Source of the DNA: Pinus tabuliformis
Taxonomy: Eukaryota > Streptophyta > Pinopsida > Pinales > Pinaceae
NCBI GenBank assembly: GCA_031772625.1
Contig: CM062817.1
Span: forward strand, 949,838,327-949,902,326
DNA: 64,000 bases
Direction: 5' to 3'
A program made the position numbers and the translations under genes. The first letter of the stretch is position 1. Each line of letters opens with the position of its first letter. The notes below the pieces were generated by a model that searched no databases, was not told where the DNA came from, and was given only the letters and a program-made list of their open reading frames with translations. This document shows, piece after piece, positions 35,390 through 46,794 of the stretch.

Positions 35390-36862
35390 TCATTTGCGAA
35401 GGAGAAAGGCAATCACTAGGTCAAGAGTATTGGGCAGGTACTCTCCATATTTGGCAGTGGCTCTTTTCGTAATTTTTGAGAAAAATTCGTCTATTAGATA
35501 TTCATTCCATCCCAAGTGAGCTCCCACAATATTCTCGAACAGAGCTCTGTAATGCTTTTCCACTATTCGCCCAAACATCTCCTCCTCCCCCTCTCTAACC
35601 TCCAACAATGGATGCAAAGGGAACCCACTCAGAGTCCTCACGCTTTTTATATCAAACGAGTCCTCCGTCTCCACTATGATCTTTAGCTCCTCCACACTTG
35701 GACCATAGAAAGGAATGTTGAAGGAGTCTAGTTTCTCCTCCTCAATCAAACCCTGCCAACAAAATCACGATCACATTCTGAATGTATTCAAACTTAATTA
35801 TCACATAATAATATTGAATTATATAACTTACCTCATTCACCAGCTCCTTAAGTGCAGCTTCCAAGTGAAAAGCGCAAGCTCCCAACCCGCTTTGTTCCTT
35901 TATGTCCACAGAATCACGGCCCAAGATAGCGATGAACATGCATCCTCCAGTAACAATCTCTTCTGCTCTGGCACCTAAGAATGCTGCAAAGTCTAGTTTG
36001 AATTGATTGAGATAGGCATCGGCCACTGCATCACTAGATATGTAGACATGCCCACTGTTCCAAGCAGGAGAACTTCTGTCCTCGATGCTAGCAGGAACCT
36101 GAAATCAAAAACGATTAATATACCCTCGTCATTAATAATAAGTAGATTTGGTCATCTGAGGGGATTAAATAGTAGGGTTTAACGTCTTTCTCACTTGTGA
36201 AAGCCAGTGGAGGCTGGTGGAGGAATGGCAGAAATGGAGGGTTTGCCGTGGGAAAAGTCGTCTGTAGTGCGATCCCGACACCGCTGATGCGAAGTAGCAT
36301 CTAGTCGCTGGAGGTTTATTATGATCCTGTGCTGCTGCTGCTGCTGATGTTTGTCCTGTTCTCCCATCTACAGCTACGATTATATCTGCACCTCGGAATG
36401 GAGGTAAAGATCGAAACAATGTATTGAAATCATTCGACGGAAGATCGGCGAAGTGAACCTGGAATTCTGGTACGTCCAGGCAATCGCCAATGAAAATGGA
36501 TTTGACAGCTGTGACGATAGTGTCGGCTGTGAAAAGCGTGTTACTCCCCGTTGCACAACCAAAGTCTGCAATACGAAACACTCCATCTACGGTCTTTAAT
36601 ATAGATCTGACGTTCTGGTAGATCCCGTGCTCCAAAAGGGGTTTAAGGGCCAGAACTATCTTTAACTGCACATACATCAACAGAAAGATATGGGCTTGCC
36701 CGTTAATAACTTCAGGTAGTAATATATGAGAACTAAGATTTAACCAGGGTTTGATTAGGCTGACAGAATTACCTGCACAGATGGAGAATGGTAGGCATAA
36801 CTTGAATCTCCATTTCCTCCCTTCATGCAAAGCACATTCTCGAGGGTGTTTACCGTCTCCAT
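35390..36862 (-). CDS. SABATH-family carboxyl methyltransferase, four exons
   Basis: SABATH enzymes transfer a methyl group from S-adenosylmethionine to small molecules, mostly carboxylic acids such as salicylate, benzoate, jasmonate or indole-3-acetate, in the cytosol. Exons (minus strand): 36862-36773, 36665-36195, 36098-35832, 35752-35390, all phase 0 with GT-AG borders, giving about 396 residues without a stop; family members are about 350-400. The N-terminal MKGGNGDSSYA forms part of the SAM site, and Gln30 (HSPSVQ) matches the carboxylate-binding Gln of salicylate methyltransferases. SAM motif DFGCATGSNT; FADLPSNDFNTLF; SGSHYRRLFP; SSTSLHWLSQ, whose Trp (about 184) is the other carboxylate contact. 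C-terminal part: GLIEEEKLDSFNIPFYGPS and FRALFE-like helices. An Ala-rich insert (SAAAAAQ) precedes the GSHY motif. Both carboxylate residues favour a carboxyl over an N-methyltransferase. The exact substrate cannot be read. This is the only intact host gene in the window. Confidence 0.9.
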
Positions 36863-36953
36863 CGGACTAAATACTCAGTGGTCGATCAAGCAATTATTTT
36901 GCAGCAATGCAAACTCTTGGAGCTGAATTGTCACTCGGAAATCTGAGCCCGGA

Positions 36954-36961
36954 TATTTATA
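36954..36961 (-). promoter_or_regulatory. TATA box of the methyltransferase gene
   Basis: On the minus strand TATAAATA lies at 36961-36954, 92 bases before the start codon at 36862, a usual distance for a plant core promoter with a short leader. Confidence 0.6.
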
Positions 36962-36990
36962 GCAAAAAGGAGGATAACAAGATCAATATA

Positions 36991-37330
36991 ACGACGATGT
37001 CCGTACTCTGACGTCATATGGAAGATTCCTTTTTCAAGAACCGAGATTCACGGCCAAAAGAGACGTGTAACAAGAACACTACAACGACGATGTCATGAAT
37101 CTGACGTCATATCGATGATGGCTTTTCAGTATTCTAAAAAAATCGTCAAAGCCTCTTCTAGTGGAATAGGTTGATAAATTTAATATTTTTAATGATATTT
37201 TTATAATGAAAAATTCTTACCCGGAAAAATTATATATAATAACGACGTGAACCTATTCTACCTCCGTAGTCTAACGTCAGATATAATTAATGACGTGAAC
37301 CTATTCTACATCAGCAGTCTAACGTCATGT
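36991..37330 (-). promoter_or_regulatory. repeated ACGTCA/TGACG promoter units
   Basis: Four related units lie upstream of the methyltransferase. Two contain the full palindrome TGACGTCA (37009-37016 and 37102-37109), each preceded by ACGACGATGTC. Two more read ACGTGAACCTATTCTAC then AGTCTAACGTCA (about 37244-37280 and 37291-37328). TGACG is the as-1/TGA-factor core, linked in plants to salicylate and other defence signals. Binding is inference. Confidence 0.5.
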
Positions 37331-38254
37331 GGAGACATGTGATGCAGAAAAGATGTACTACATTAAAAAAATCGATTGGAAGTGTGAGGTTTAAAGCGAA
37401 TTTAACGGATAAATTGACAATACTAGTAACTACTATCGATACTTCAGCCGCGTTCAGCGTACTCGTTATAGTTTAATAGGTCATATTTTTGTTAAAAAAT
37501 AGTAGAAATTCAAATTTATGTTGAAATTTTTGAATTCGGGGTTATATTTATTAAACTTTAAAATTTTGTGTGCCAAATTTCAAAATTTTGAATACCCCGA
37601 GATATTTTTAATGGCATTCGATTCATTTCAACCATAAAAAAAAGGCTATTTAAACAATCCTTCAATCAAATTTGTTCAATAATTTCTGACCAGGAATTTA
37701 TAGGGCGAAATTGTAACTTTGTTTATTGTTTGTGCCGATGTTTTCGCACAAAATTGGAAATATCGATGTGAACAAAAGTGGGTATCATAATTGGGTGGTA
37801 AAGAAAGACCCCTAGCGCTTATGAAATGAAATGTGATAGGAAAATGTATGACCACGCGAAATAATAGAGTAAAAGTTGTAAACATCATGTCATTTCGTCG
37901 ACTTCGTGGTAGAGTTTTATTGGACACTCAAACTTTATTAATTATTGGACATTCAAATAATTATCGTGGGGAGACACGAAAAACATCAAATGTCATTTCG
38001 TCAACTTCGTGGTCGACTTTTATTGGACACTCAAACTTTATAACTATTGCATGTGCAAATAATTATCGTCCGGAGACAAGAAAGCGATGGCCATAGAATA
38101 TTGCTCTCTTGTTGGCAGATGGAAAAAGTTTATCCACGTTAGATATACAAGCATGAGAGCAAGGGAGATGGAAAAATCCGTCCGTAAAAGTTGTGGGGGA
38201 GATATGGTAAGGTTGGCCATAACACATTTAACATAAAGGAAAGAAACATGGTTG
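37331..38254. repeat. spacer with a two-copy tandem repeat
   Basis: No gene. Two copies of a unit of about 103 bp start near 37880 and 37982 (CATTTCGTC.ACTTCGTGG, TTTTATTGGACACTCAAACTT, AAATAATTATCGT in both). The preceding 500 bp are AT-rich without a named feature. Confidence 0.55.
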
Positions 38255-38574
38255 TTTTTTTTAAGATAAATTTGATTTTAGGGTGGAGTTGAGGTTGTGT
38301 TAATAATTGTGGTTTTGAGTACTTAATATTGGTGATTCTTGATATTATATGTGGTGAAGTCGTTAAAAGGCTTGTGTACTCTCTATTCTATTAGTTATGG
38401 TTGAGCTGTGAAAGCTCGGGTTGTTGGCGAATTTAGCTATATTTTAGCCAATGACAATAATAAATCTATTGTTGGCTAGTTTTTACCCAATTGGGGTTTT
38501 CAAGGTAAATCATGGTGACATGGTTTGAATGTTTGTTTTTTGTTTGTTATAATTATTTTTCTTGAACCCTAACA

Positions 38575-39239
38575 AGTGGTATTAGAGTTCCGACTCACAA
38601 GAGGCGTGACCGGTTATTCGAATTGTTCCCATCGATGAAGTGTCCCCAAAAATGGAATTTATTACATAAACTAGTAGTGTTGGTTGAAGCAATAGCTAGC
38701 TGCACAAACCAGCAGTGTTGTTTGAGTAATGGTTCGATGAGGAGCAAGAAGAAAATCAAGCTTAAATGCTTTGCCAAGGTCTCGGCATAGAGAATATTTT
38801 TTGAAAGTTTAAATTAGATTTTGGGCTCATGGAGAGGCACTTATGCTGGACTAAAATACTCTCCTAGAGATGTTGACAAAGGGTTTCCCGTGGTCGCAAG
38901 GCCGCATGAAGAAAAATAAGTGTAACAAAAGGGTGCGATGACAAGCAAAAGACAACAAAGGCCTGCACTTTGAAATTTAGTGTTGAATAGAAAGTGGTGA
39001 GGGAGTCAAGAATATAAAGAGTTTTGCAAAAGCATTGGGTTGTTGCGAGGTCGAGTTATGGGTGAGGAAAAGTCGTTCCCCGTGCTGCCTGTGATTCGAG
39101 TCATGTGGGGAGTGCCACCTCATAGTGAACCGTGTGAAATATCCCTTTTGTAGTCTCAGATCACAGAATTTTAACAAATGACGCTGATGAAGGTTCTTCT
39201 ATGATAACTACATAAAAATGGTTTTTTAAAGTGCATGTA
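38575..39239 (+). other. left internal part of the non-coding LTR element
   Basis: Begins with the primer site at 38577 (initiator tRNA-Met type). No reading frame resembles a Gag or Pol protein. Confidence 0.6.
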
Positions 39240-39489
39240 GTTCTTGTCAAAAATATGATCAAACTTTATTAAATCAACTGAGCAGCGTACATGTGTGAAA
39301 ACACCACCCGTAAGAATACCTCTGCAGAACACGCTCTTCCTTACAATTGATTACATGAGAAATATATACATGAAACATACATTTAGGGAAGTTGAACAGA
39401 ATCCTAGAAAACGAGAACAAAATCCTAATCTAGGGTTCGGTTTGAACTGTTACTCCATTAAGACAATTCTACATTAATCTCAACACTCC

Positions 39490-42400
39490 CCCTTAATGGA
39501 GAAATGGATTCATAGATATGCCTAACACTTCCCTAAACAACTCAAATTTGATTCTACCAAGAGGTTTGGTAAAAATATCAACAGCATTGTCACAACTATT
39601 ACAATATTCAATATGAATTTCTTTTCACTGAACTTTCTCCCTGACAAAATGAAACTGTGCATCGATATGATTTGTGTTCATATGGAATACTGGGTTATTT
39701 GCAAGTTTGGTGGAGCTCTAGTTGTCGCATTTGATCGTTGTTGCAATCTTATGTTCTTCTCCAGCATCAAGGAGAAGTCTCCTCAACGAAACTGCTTCAC
39801 ATGTTGTTGCACACATACCTATATATTCAGCTTCTATAGAAGACAAGGATACTGTGTTCTGCTTTTTGTTGCTCCATATAATGACCCCAGATCCAATGCT
39901 AAATGCATAGCCTGTCATGGATCTTCTGTCATCTACATTTCCAGCCCATTCGGAGTCTGAAAAACCTATCAATCTAACATCACACGAATCAGTATAAACA
40001 ATACCAAAATCTAAGGTTCCCTCGAGATACCTCAAAACACCTTTTACTGCAACCCAATGGCTCTCAAGAGGCTTTGACATAAATTGGCTCAATGCACAGA
40101 CTGCATAAGCCAAATCAGGCCTAGTTATTTTCAAGTAGATTAGACTCCCAACCAACTGTCTATAAAAAAGTCACATCTACCTCCTTAGATCCATCATCAT
40201 TTTGAAGTTCTAAATTCTGTTGTAAAGGTACTGCTACAGCTTTGCATTGATCCATTCTAAACTTTTCTAGTAAGCTCTTGACTTACTTTGTGACATAAAA
40301 TTTTGTCCAGAACCCCTCCAAACTTCCAAACACAAAAATTGATGTAGCTCTCCAGGGTCTTTCATCTCAGAAACTTGTGACATCTACTCTTTGATTTCTT
40401 TAATGAGATTATCAACATTCCCTGTAATGATTATATCATCTACATATAAAGAAATCAAAACAATCCTTCCCTCTTTATCAAGCACAGTATAAAGATTAGG
40501 GTCACGTTTGCCACTTTTATAGCCATGTTGAAGGGAAAATGAATCAATTTTGTCATACCATGACCTGGGTGCTTGTTTTAGTCCATACAATTCTTTCTTC
40601 AACCCATAAACTAAATGTTCTTCACCCTATTTGACAAACCCCTTGGGTTACACTAACTAGACTTCTTCTTTTAAGTCCCCATTTAAAAATGCAGATTTAA
40701 CATCTAGCTGGTCAATCATCCAATGGTGTTTGGTAGTTAAAGCATTTATCATTCTGATTGTGTTAAGTTTAGTTACAGGGGCAAATGTTTCATCATAATC
40801 TATGCCTTCTTGTTATGAATACCCCTTTGCAACTAGCCTTGCTTTATACTTATCTATGATCCCATCTACTTTAAATTTAGGCTTATACATCCATTTGCAT
40901 CCTATGGGTTGTTTTCCTTTAGGTAGATTAACTAAATCCCAAGTTTTGTTTTTTGAGAATTGATTCATATTCCTCTTCCATAGCAGCCCTCCATTCATTA
41001 TATTGACTAGATTATTTATAACTAGAGGGTTCAAAAACATGCATCATACTAGTTATAAAAGCATTTTCCCTATATCTTGCTGGAAACTGAGCTTTCCGAC
41101 CTGACCTCCTAAGTGGTGGGGTAGCTTCAAACCTTGTCTGATCATCATTTTTTGGACTTAACTTGACAGCTAAATCATCTTCTTTCCCTTCCTGTTGTTG
41201 TTGTTGTATCTGCTACTACTCATAGCTATCACCTGATTCATCACTTCCTTCTTCCACCAATAATGGTGCATGCCAATCTTCAATAGCACCCTCATGGCTT
41301 CCATCATTAACCTCCTCATGAAACACTACATATCTACTCGTAAACACTTTATGAGTAGAGGGATTAAACAATTTGTAAGCCATAAATTCTGTACAATGCC
41401 CAACAAAAATACATTTGATGGCCTTTGAGTCCAATTTGTTTCTATCTTCCTTTGGGATATGAGCAAAGGATTTACTACCAAAAACTCTCTAATGTTTAAC
41501 TGCAAGCTTATAACCAAATAAAGTTTCAAAAGGAGTTTTGAAATCTAAACTTCTTGTTGGACTCCTATTCTTTAGATATACTGCAGTATTAATCGCTTCA
41601 GCCCATTAAACCCATGAGAAAGATTCTTACATTTTAACATACTGCGAGCACACTCCACAAGGGTTTTGTTCTTCCTCTCTGCAACCTCGTTCTATTGAGG
41701 AGTGTGGGGTACTGTAAACTGTTGTTGTATCCTATTATATTTGCAGTATTTGAGTATACAAGCTTTCTTGTACTCTCCCCCTTGATCTTGATGCTTTGAT
41801 GTGTCTTCTTTTCAGCCATACTTCTGAACTCCTTGAAGTATTCAAAAGTGTTGCTTTTCTTCCTGAGGAAATACACCCAAGTAAATCTAGTACAATCGTT
41901 AATAAACAATAAAAAATAGTATGCACCGCCTAACGATCTTGTCTGCATAGGCCCGTATAAATTTGTGTGTACCAGCTCAAGTATATCTCTCTTCTTTTTA
42001 TCAGGATTCATATGAAATTCATCTTTGTGCAACTTTCCTAGTGCACATGCATCACAGTCAATATGAATATGTTTTAAAATAGGAAGACCTTCGACCGTAC
42101 CTCTTCTCTTGTAATAGCAGCGGATCATTGAAGTTAATATGACCGAACCTCTGATGCCATAAGTCCACTGTAGTCATGGAAGATGATGTCAATTCCTGAT
42201 GTGGTGTGCTTTTGACATTTATCTTGTACAATCCTCCCACATGAATATATGATGCAATAGGATTCATACAATCCAATAGGTCTTTAATAACACAATATGA
42301 TTTATAAAATTCTACCTTGAGATTCTGATCAGTTATCGTAGAAATAGAGATCAGATTCTTTTTGGTTCAGGGTACATACATCACATCATGGATATGTCTA

Positions 42401-42876
42401 ATATTTCCATTAGGCAAAACAACAGGAATATTGCCATAACCTTTGATTTGGTAGCATTTATCATAACCAAGATAGATGTTTGCTCCACTGTTGGTCTCTT
42501 TGAAGACTTCAAACCACTGTCTGTTCCCAGTCATGTGGATGGATGCACCTGAGTTGGCAAACTAGGTATCTGCTTCATCCTCCTTAGCCGAAAGTGCAGA
42601 GTTAGATATGAACAGTTTGATGTTCTAACTCCGTTCCTCATCAACAAAATGACCTGCATGTTGTTTACGTCTCTTCCGGCCTTCATCAAACTTCTTCTTC
42701 ATGCAATATTTGGCTATATTGTCGATTCTACCACAATAATAACATTTGGTCGCAGAGTCATTTCTATTGAAAGATGTACATTGAGATGAGGGAATATTTC
42801 TCTGTTGGGGTGCACTGCTCTTTTGTGATGCATTTGGCTTTCCTCTTAAGGGCTTGTTCTTCACCATTAAGGCCAA
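39490..42876 (-). pseudogene. copia C pol region (knuckle, protease, integrase, RT, RNase H)
   Basis: Read on the minus strand. The knuckle CYYCGRIDNIAKYC (about 42740) has Asn for His. Protease FANSGASIHMTG (about 42565) has Asn for the catalytic Asp. Integrase: LWHQRFGHINFN, HIDCDACALGKLHKDE, then frames shift. RT at 41040-40330: YKPKFKVDGIIDKYKARLVA, DQLDVKSAFLNGDLKEEV and an intact LYVDDIIITG. RNase H at 40155-39720: YLKITRPDLAYAVCALSQFM, FSDSEWAGNVDDRRSMTGYA, SLSSIEAEYIGMCATTCEA. The end is near 39490 (FTKPLGRIKFELF), followed by AAGGGGGAG before the LTR. Many stops and shifts make it non-functional. Confidence 0.85.
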
Positions 42877-43491
42877 ATCTGAACTCTGAGGTTTATGAGT
42901 CAGTCACCTTTCCTCCTCTTGCATGAGGATCCCTATCAATTCTTCAAACACAGGGGATTTTTATCTTACATTCAAGCCAATGATGCACATCTGATACTCG
43001 TCAGTCATATCATTCATGGTAATCGTGACCAAATCGGTATTTGACATAACTTTACTGATGTCACCCAGCTTGTTCTTGAGCTCCTTGATCCGCGAAATGA
43101 ATGCTAGAATTGCCTCATTCTTCTCCATTTTGATGGAGAGAATATTTATCTTCAAGAAAAACAATCGATTGGTGTTCTTGACCTCATAGAGATCCTTGAG
43201 CATCTTCCAGATCTCTGGTGCAATCTTGCAATCATAAATATGTGGAATAATGCAATCTTTTACTGACGATACCAGGAGCATTCTCGCCTTAGACTCCTAC
43301 TTATCCCAGTCTTGTATTGTTGTTGTTGTTCCTCATGCAACGAGGTTCGGCTTCACCTCATCATTGTTCACAATCGTCCATGCATTGTGTCCCTCAAGCA
43401 GGGTCTACAGCTTTAGTTTCCAACCAAAGTAATTGGATCCATCCATCTTGTTGTTTTCATTGAGGTAAGCTTCTGCTAATTGGTTATTCAT
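42870..43491 (-). pseudogene. copia C gag, N-terminal part
   Basis: It starts at ATG 43491 (minus strand), MNNQLAEAYLNENNKMDGSN, followed by WKLKL, a stop, and TLLEGHNAW. It continues with KMLKDLYEVKNTNRLF and NDMTDEYQMCIIGLNVR, then FEELIGILMQEEER. This is the copia Gag (UBN2-type) region and matches copia A block by block. Stops interrupt it near 43409, 43348, 43303 and 42961. Confidence 0.8.
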
Positions 43492-44561
43492 CTTCAATGA
43501 ATAAAAAAAACTTCAACCCCAACCATTTAAAAAAACAACAACCCCGGATGTTTATAAAAAACATTTCCAAACGCGAGATCCACAACAAAAAACTGAGCCT
43601 AGATCCAAAACAAAAAGAGCCCAGATCCCCCTTGTTTTATAAAAAAAAACATCATCTCCTTCCCTTTAAAAAAGAACAACACCCACCCCCCCTTTCAAAT
43701 AAATAGCTCCTTTTTTTTTTTCGTTATATCAAATAAAGAGCCTCTCCATATTTTTTAATTAAAGAATTGAAAAACTTTAATTAAAAAAAACTTTAATTAT
43801 CAAAAACGATAATTATTCCTTTAAAAAATACGGCATAAACATCACACGAATCACATCAATTATCAATTGAATGGAAGTAGAAGGCATATGATTATCAATC
43901 ACAATGATCAAATAGGATCACACAAACCTCCGTGGCCTCCTTCGACCACCTGTGGCCTCCTCCATGGCATCTACCACACAGTGATTATGGATTCAACGAA
44001 GCAAAAAGACATTCAAACAACAGCGAAAAAAACATTGACACCAATCCTCAGCCTCCGATCTCTGCTCGGCCTCAAGCTATCATGTTGCCATCGTTCACCC
44101 AAAACGCAATCCTCCACACGGCCAACGACAGATTCCCAGAATTTCCCACCAATGACAATTTCCTTAACACAGTCATAGTACTATGTCGTTTAAACTTCTC
44201 GTTAGTCTCTACACCCACTAACTAGTTCGCCATGATTTTCCATGTGAGAGAATAAACTGCCAAAGTTGTGTGGGAGAATTTCTATACTCCAGCAAAGCAG
44301 ACACTGATGAATCCCAGGAAAACAAATCTTTCGCAGTGATCAAACATATCCATGATAGCCCACTACAAAAACCATGCAACCTTTTCACCTTTCAAGGTCG
44401 GCGCGATTTTCCAATGCGCACTCGCGCCATTCTTAAGATAAAAACTCGCGTAAGGGAAGAAGTGAAATCGGCACGATTTTCTCGCCAAATTCCGTGCTGA
44501 TCTCACCTCAAATGTGTGAGTCTCTCTCTCCACTCAGGGTACAAGCGTCCTCAATACTGTA
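43492..44561 (-). other. 1.1-kb leader of copia C
   Basis: Between primer site and gag start. Plus-strand frames here are not genes. GC-rich patches near 44395-44470 (GGCGCGATTTT, CACTCGCGCC) stand out. Confidence 0.5.
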
Positions 44562-44573
44562 GCTCCGATACCA
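44562..44573 (-). other. primer-binding site of copia C
   Basis: On the minus strand TGGTATCGGAGC, one base off TGGTATCAGAGC, the complement of the initiator tRNA-Met 3' end, directly next to the 5' LTR. Confidence 0.85.
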
Positions 44574-44820
44574 TGTCAAGAGTATGAATCAAACTTTATT
44601 AAATCAACTAAGCAGCTTACAGGTGTGAAAACATCACCTATAAGACTGCCTCTGCAGAACACGCTCTACTTTACAATTGATTACATGAGCAATATATACA
44701 TGAAACACAAATCTAGGGAAATTGAATAGAATCTTAGAAAATAGGAGCAAAATCCTAATCTAGGATTCAGTTTGAATTGTTACTCCATTAAGACAATTCT
44801 ACATTAATCTCAACAGTTCT

Positions 44821-46154
44821 TGTTTTTTATTGGGATCAATTCTAATAGGGTTTATCAGTTAGTAGATATGAAAATGCACATGTCTGTGGCTAGTACTTCG
44901 CGCGCAACCCATGAGTCTCTATGGGCAGTATGACGAGGAGTGGTTTTAGATTGCATAGTGGACTCTCCTTGTTGTCTGATGATGACCGAGTATGGATGGA
45001 TGACAAACATGGAGAAAATAACACCCTTCTTGATAACTATATGTCGTCCTACATGTCAAGCAAGTAAACATTAGAAATGGCCAAATTATAATATCCCTTG
45101 AATGAGAACAGAACGATGCTTATAGGGAATAGAGTGAGCCGAAGGTAATAAAGAACTTGATCTGGTGCAGAGATATTGGAAGCAAAACTTGTGGAATAGT
45201 GGTGTGAGGACATGTGAATTTGATATCAAGTAGAGAGGAATTCATGGTGGCAATGACACTTGTTGGCATCAGCTTGTGACTCGTGAATCCTCCAACTTAT
45301 GACATTTCGAACTTGATTTTTATTTATTTTTTAAATCACACAACCATTTGATTGATTGTTTGTCCCTCATGGGACAGAAAGGTGTGATAGTATGATGAAC
45401 TGAAGTGCCATCTCATACACAGAGTCCAGTTTTATGATGATGCGTTGGGTTTGTTTTAAACCACTAACAACAAGTATGATTTAATCATGGTATATTGTGC
45501 ACCCATTAAGAGTTGTTTGTTGGGTTGATTATTCACATGCAATAGGCATGTGTAGTATGTGAGATGCTTGACATTATAAAACTCAAAATGAATAATAGAA
45601 AGAATTGATCGATCATCTCAAAGAAGAGACACATAGGTTTTTAGTTCCAATTGAGGGGAGATAGCAAGAGCTTGGAATGCAGCAAAATTTGAAATCGATC
45701 AAGCAAAAGATTCAGAGGTAGCTTGTATAGTATGTAGCGGATGTTTTCATTGAATGGTCATGATACAAGTAAGACATGTGTTCAGAAAGAGAGTGTGAAG
45801 TTAGGAAAGGGATCAGAGTGTGGATCAATGAAAATGAGAGCATGTATCAGGATAACACATAAAAGTTATTAATGGGGTTGAAAATTTTCATGTAAATGGG
45901 CATATGACTATAAGACCTGGTAAGGTATGCATACCTTGGTAAATCACTAATAAAGTCTTGAATGTCCACTTGGGTGATATGGGGATGCATGTGGTGGTGT
46001 GGTGAAGCATTTTGAGCTAAGATAACATATGAGATTCTCAAATACCCTAACCTCATTGGGGCGGGCCTAAACGTGAGTGGTGGTGGTTCGCTCACTTAAT
46101 GAATTTGGCTAGATTTGGCCAAGGAAAACACAAAGTCAAGTTTAAGAGGGGGAT
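44821..46154 (+). other. right internal part of the non-coding LTR element
   Basis: Continues the older element after copia C. No Gag or Pol similarity is visible in any frame. Ends at the purine run before the right LTR. Confidence 0.55.
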
Positions 46155-46721
46155 TTCTTGATAAAATCTACCGTATAGTGGATTTGAGGTTGTGTCAATA
46201 GTTACGGTTCATAGTTTTATTTTGGGAATGTAGTATTGATGACTCATGCTATTGCGCTCATGGTATTACATGTAGTTGAAGTCATTAAAAGTCTTGTGAA
46301 TTCTCCATTGTATTGAGCCATGTTTGAGTGGTGAAAGCTCACATTGTTGGTTGACTTGGCTGTGTTTTAGCCAAGGATAATAATATATATATTGTTGGCT
46401 ACTTTTTACCGAATTGTGGTCTTCCAAGTAAATCATGGTGTACTTGGTTTTAATGTTTGTTGCTTGTTTGTTATATTTATTTCTCTTTAACCCTAACAAC
46501 TTTGTTTTTTAATCTTGTAGTTATAAATTTTTATTAAGTTAATGTAGTTATATAAATTAAATAGTTGGTGAATCTTAGTAGGAATTAAACTATAATAAAT
46601 AAAAAATATTTATGTCATCATAAATTTCATGTTATGTAGATTAAAAAAATCATAAAGAATAATTAAACTAAACTTTAATTTAAATTATTGTTATTATTAT
46701 TATGATAGAAATAATTAATAT

Positions 46722-46724
<3 letters not shown>

Positions 46725-46792
<68 letters not shown>
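46725..46792. repeat. AT dinucleotide microsatellite
   Basis: An uninterrupted (AT)n run of about 68 bp, just after a (TTA)n-like stretch. Confidence 0.9.

Positions 46793-46794
<2 letters not shown>

Larger units (their letters stand above)
39245..44815 (-). mobile_element. Ty1/copia element C, nested, full length
   Basis: Bounded by direct GTTCT duplications (39240-39244 and 44816-44820). Read on the minus strand, the 5' LTR is 44815-44574 and the 3' LTR 39485-39245, each about 241 bp, starting TGTTGAGATTAATG and ending in TTGACA. It is inserted in the internal part of the older non-coding element. LTR differences are more numerous than in the 5.4-13.3 kb element, and coding sequence is broken. 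Confidence 0.95.
38255..46498 (+). mobile_element. non-coding LTR element, split by copia C
   Basis: LTR-like repeats at about 38255-38574 and 46155-46498 share GAAGTC.TTAAAAG.CTTGTG, GTGAAAGCTC, TTTTAGCCAA and GTAAATCATGGTG blocks and both end AACCCTAACA. A primer site TGGTATTAGAG starts at 38577, and AAGAGGGGGA precedes the right copy. Without copia C only about 2 kb remain between the LTRs, with no coding sequence I can read, so it was a non-autonomous (LARD/TRIM-like) element. Outer borders are approximate and no target duplication was found. Confidence 0.75.
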
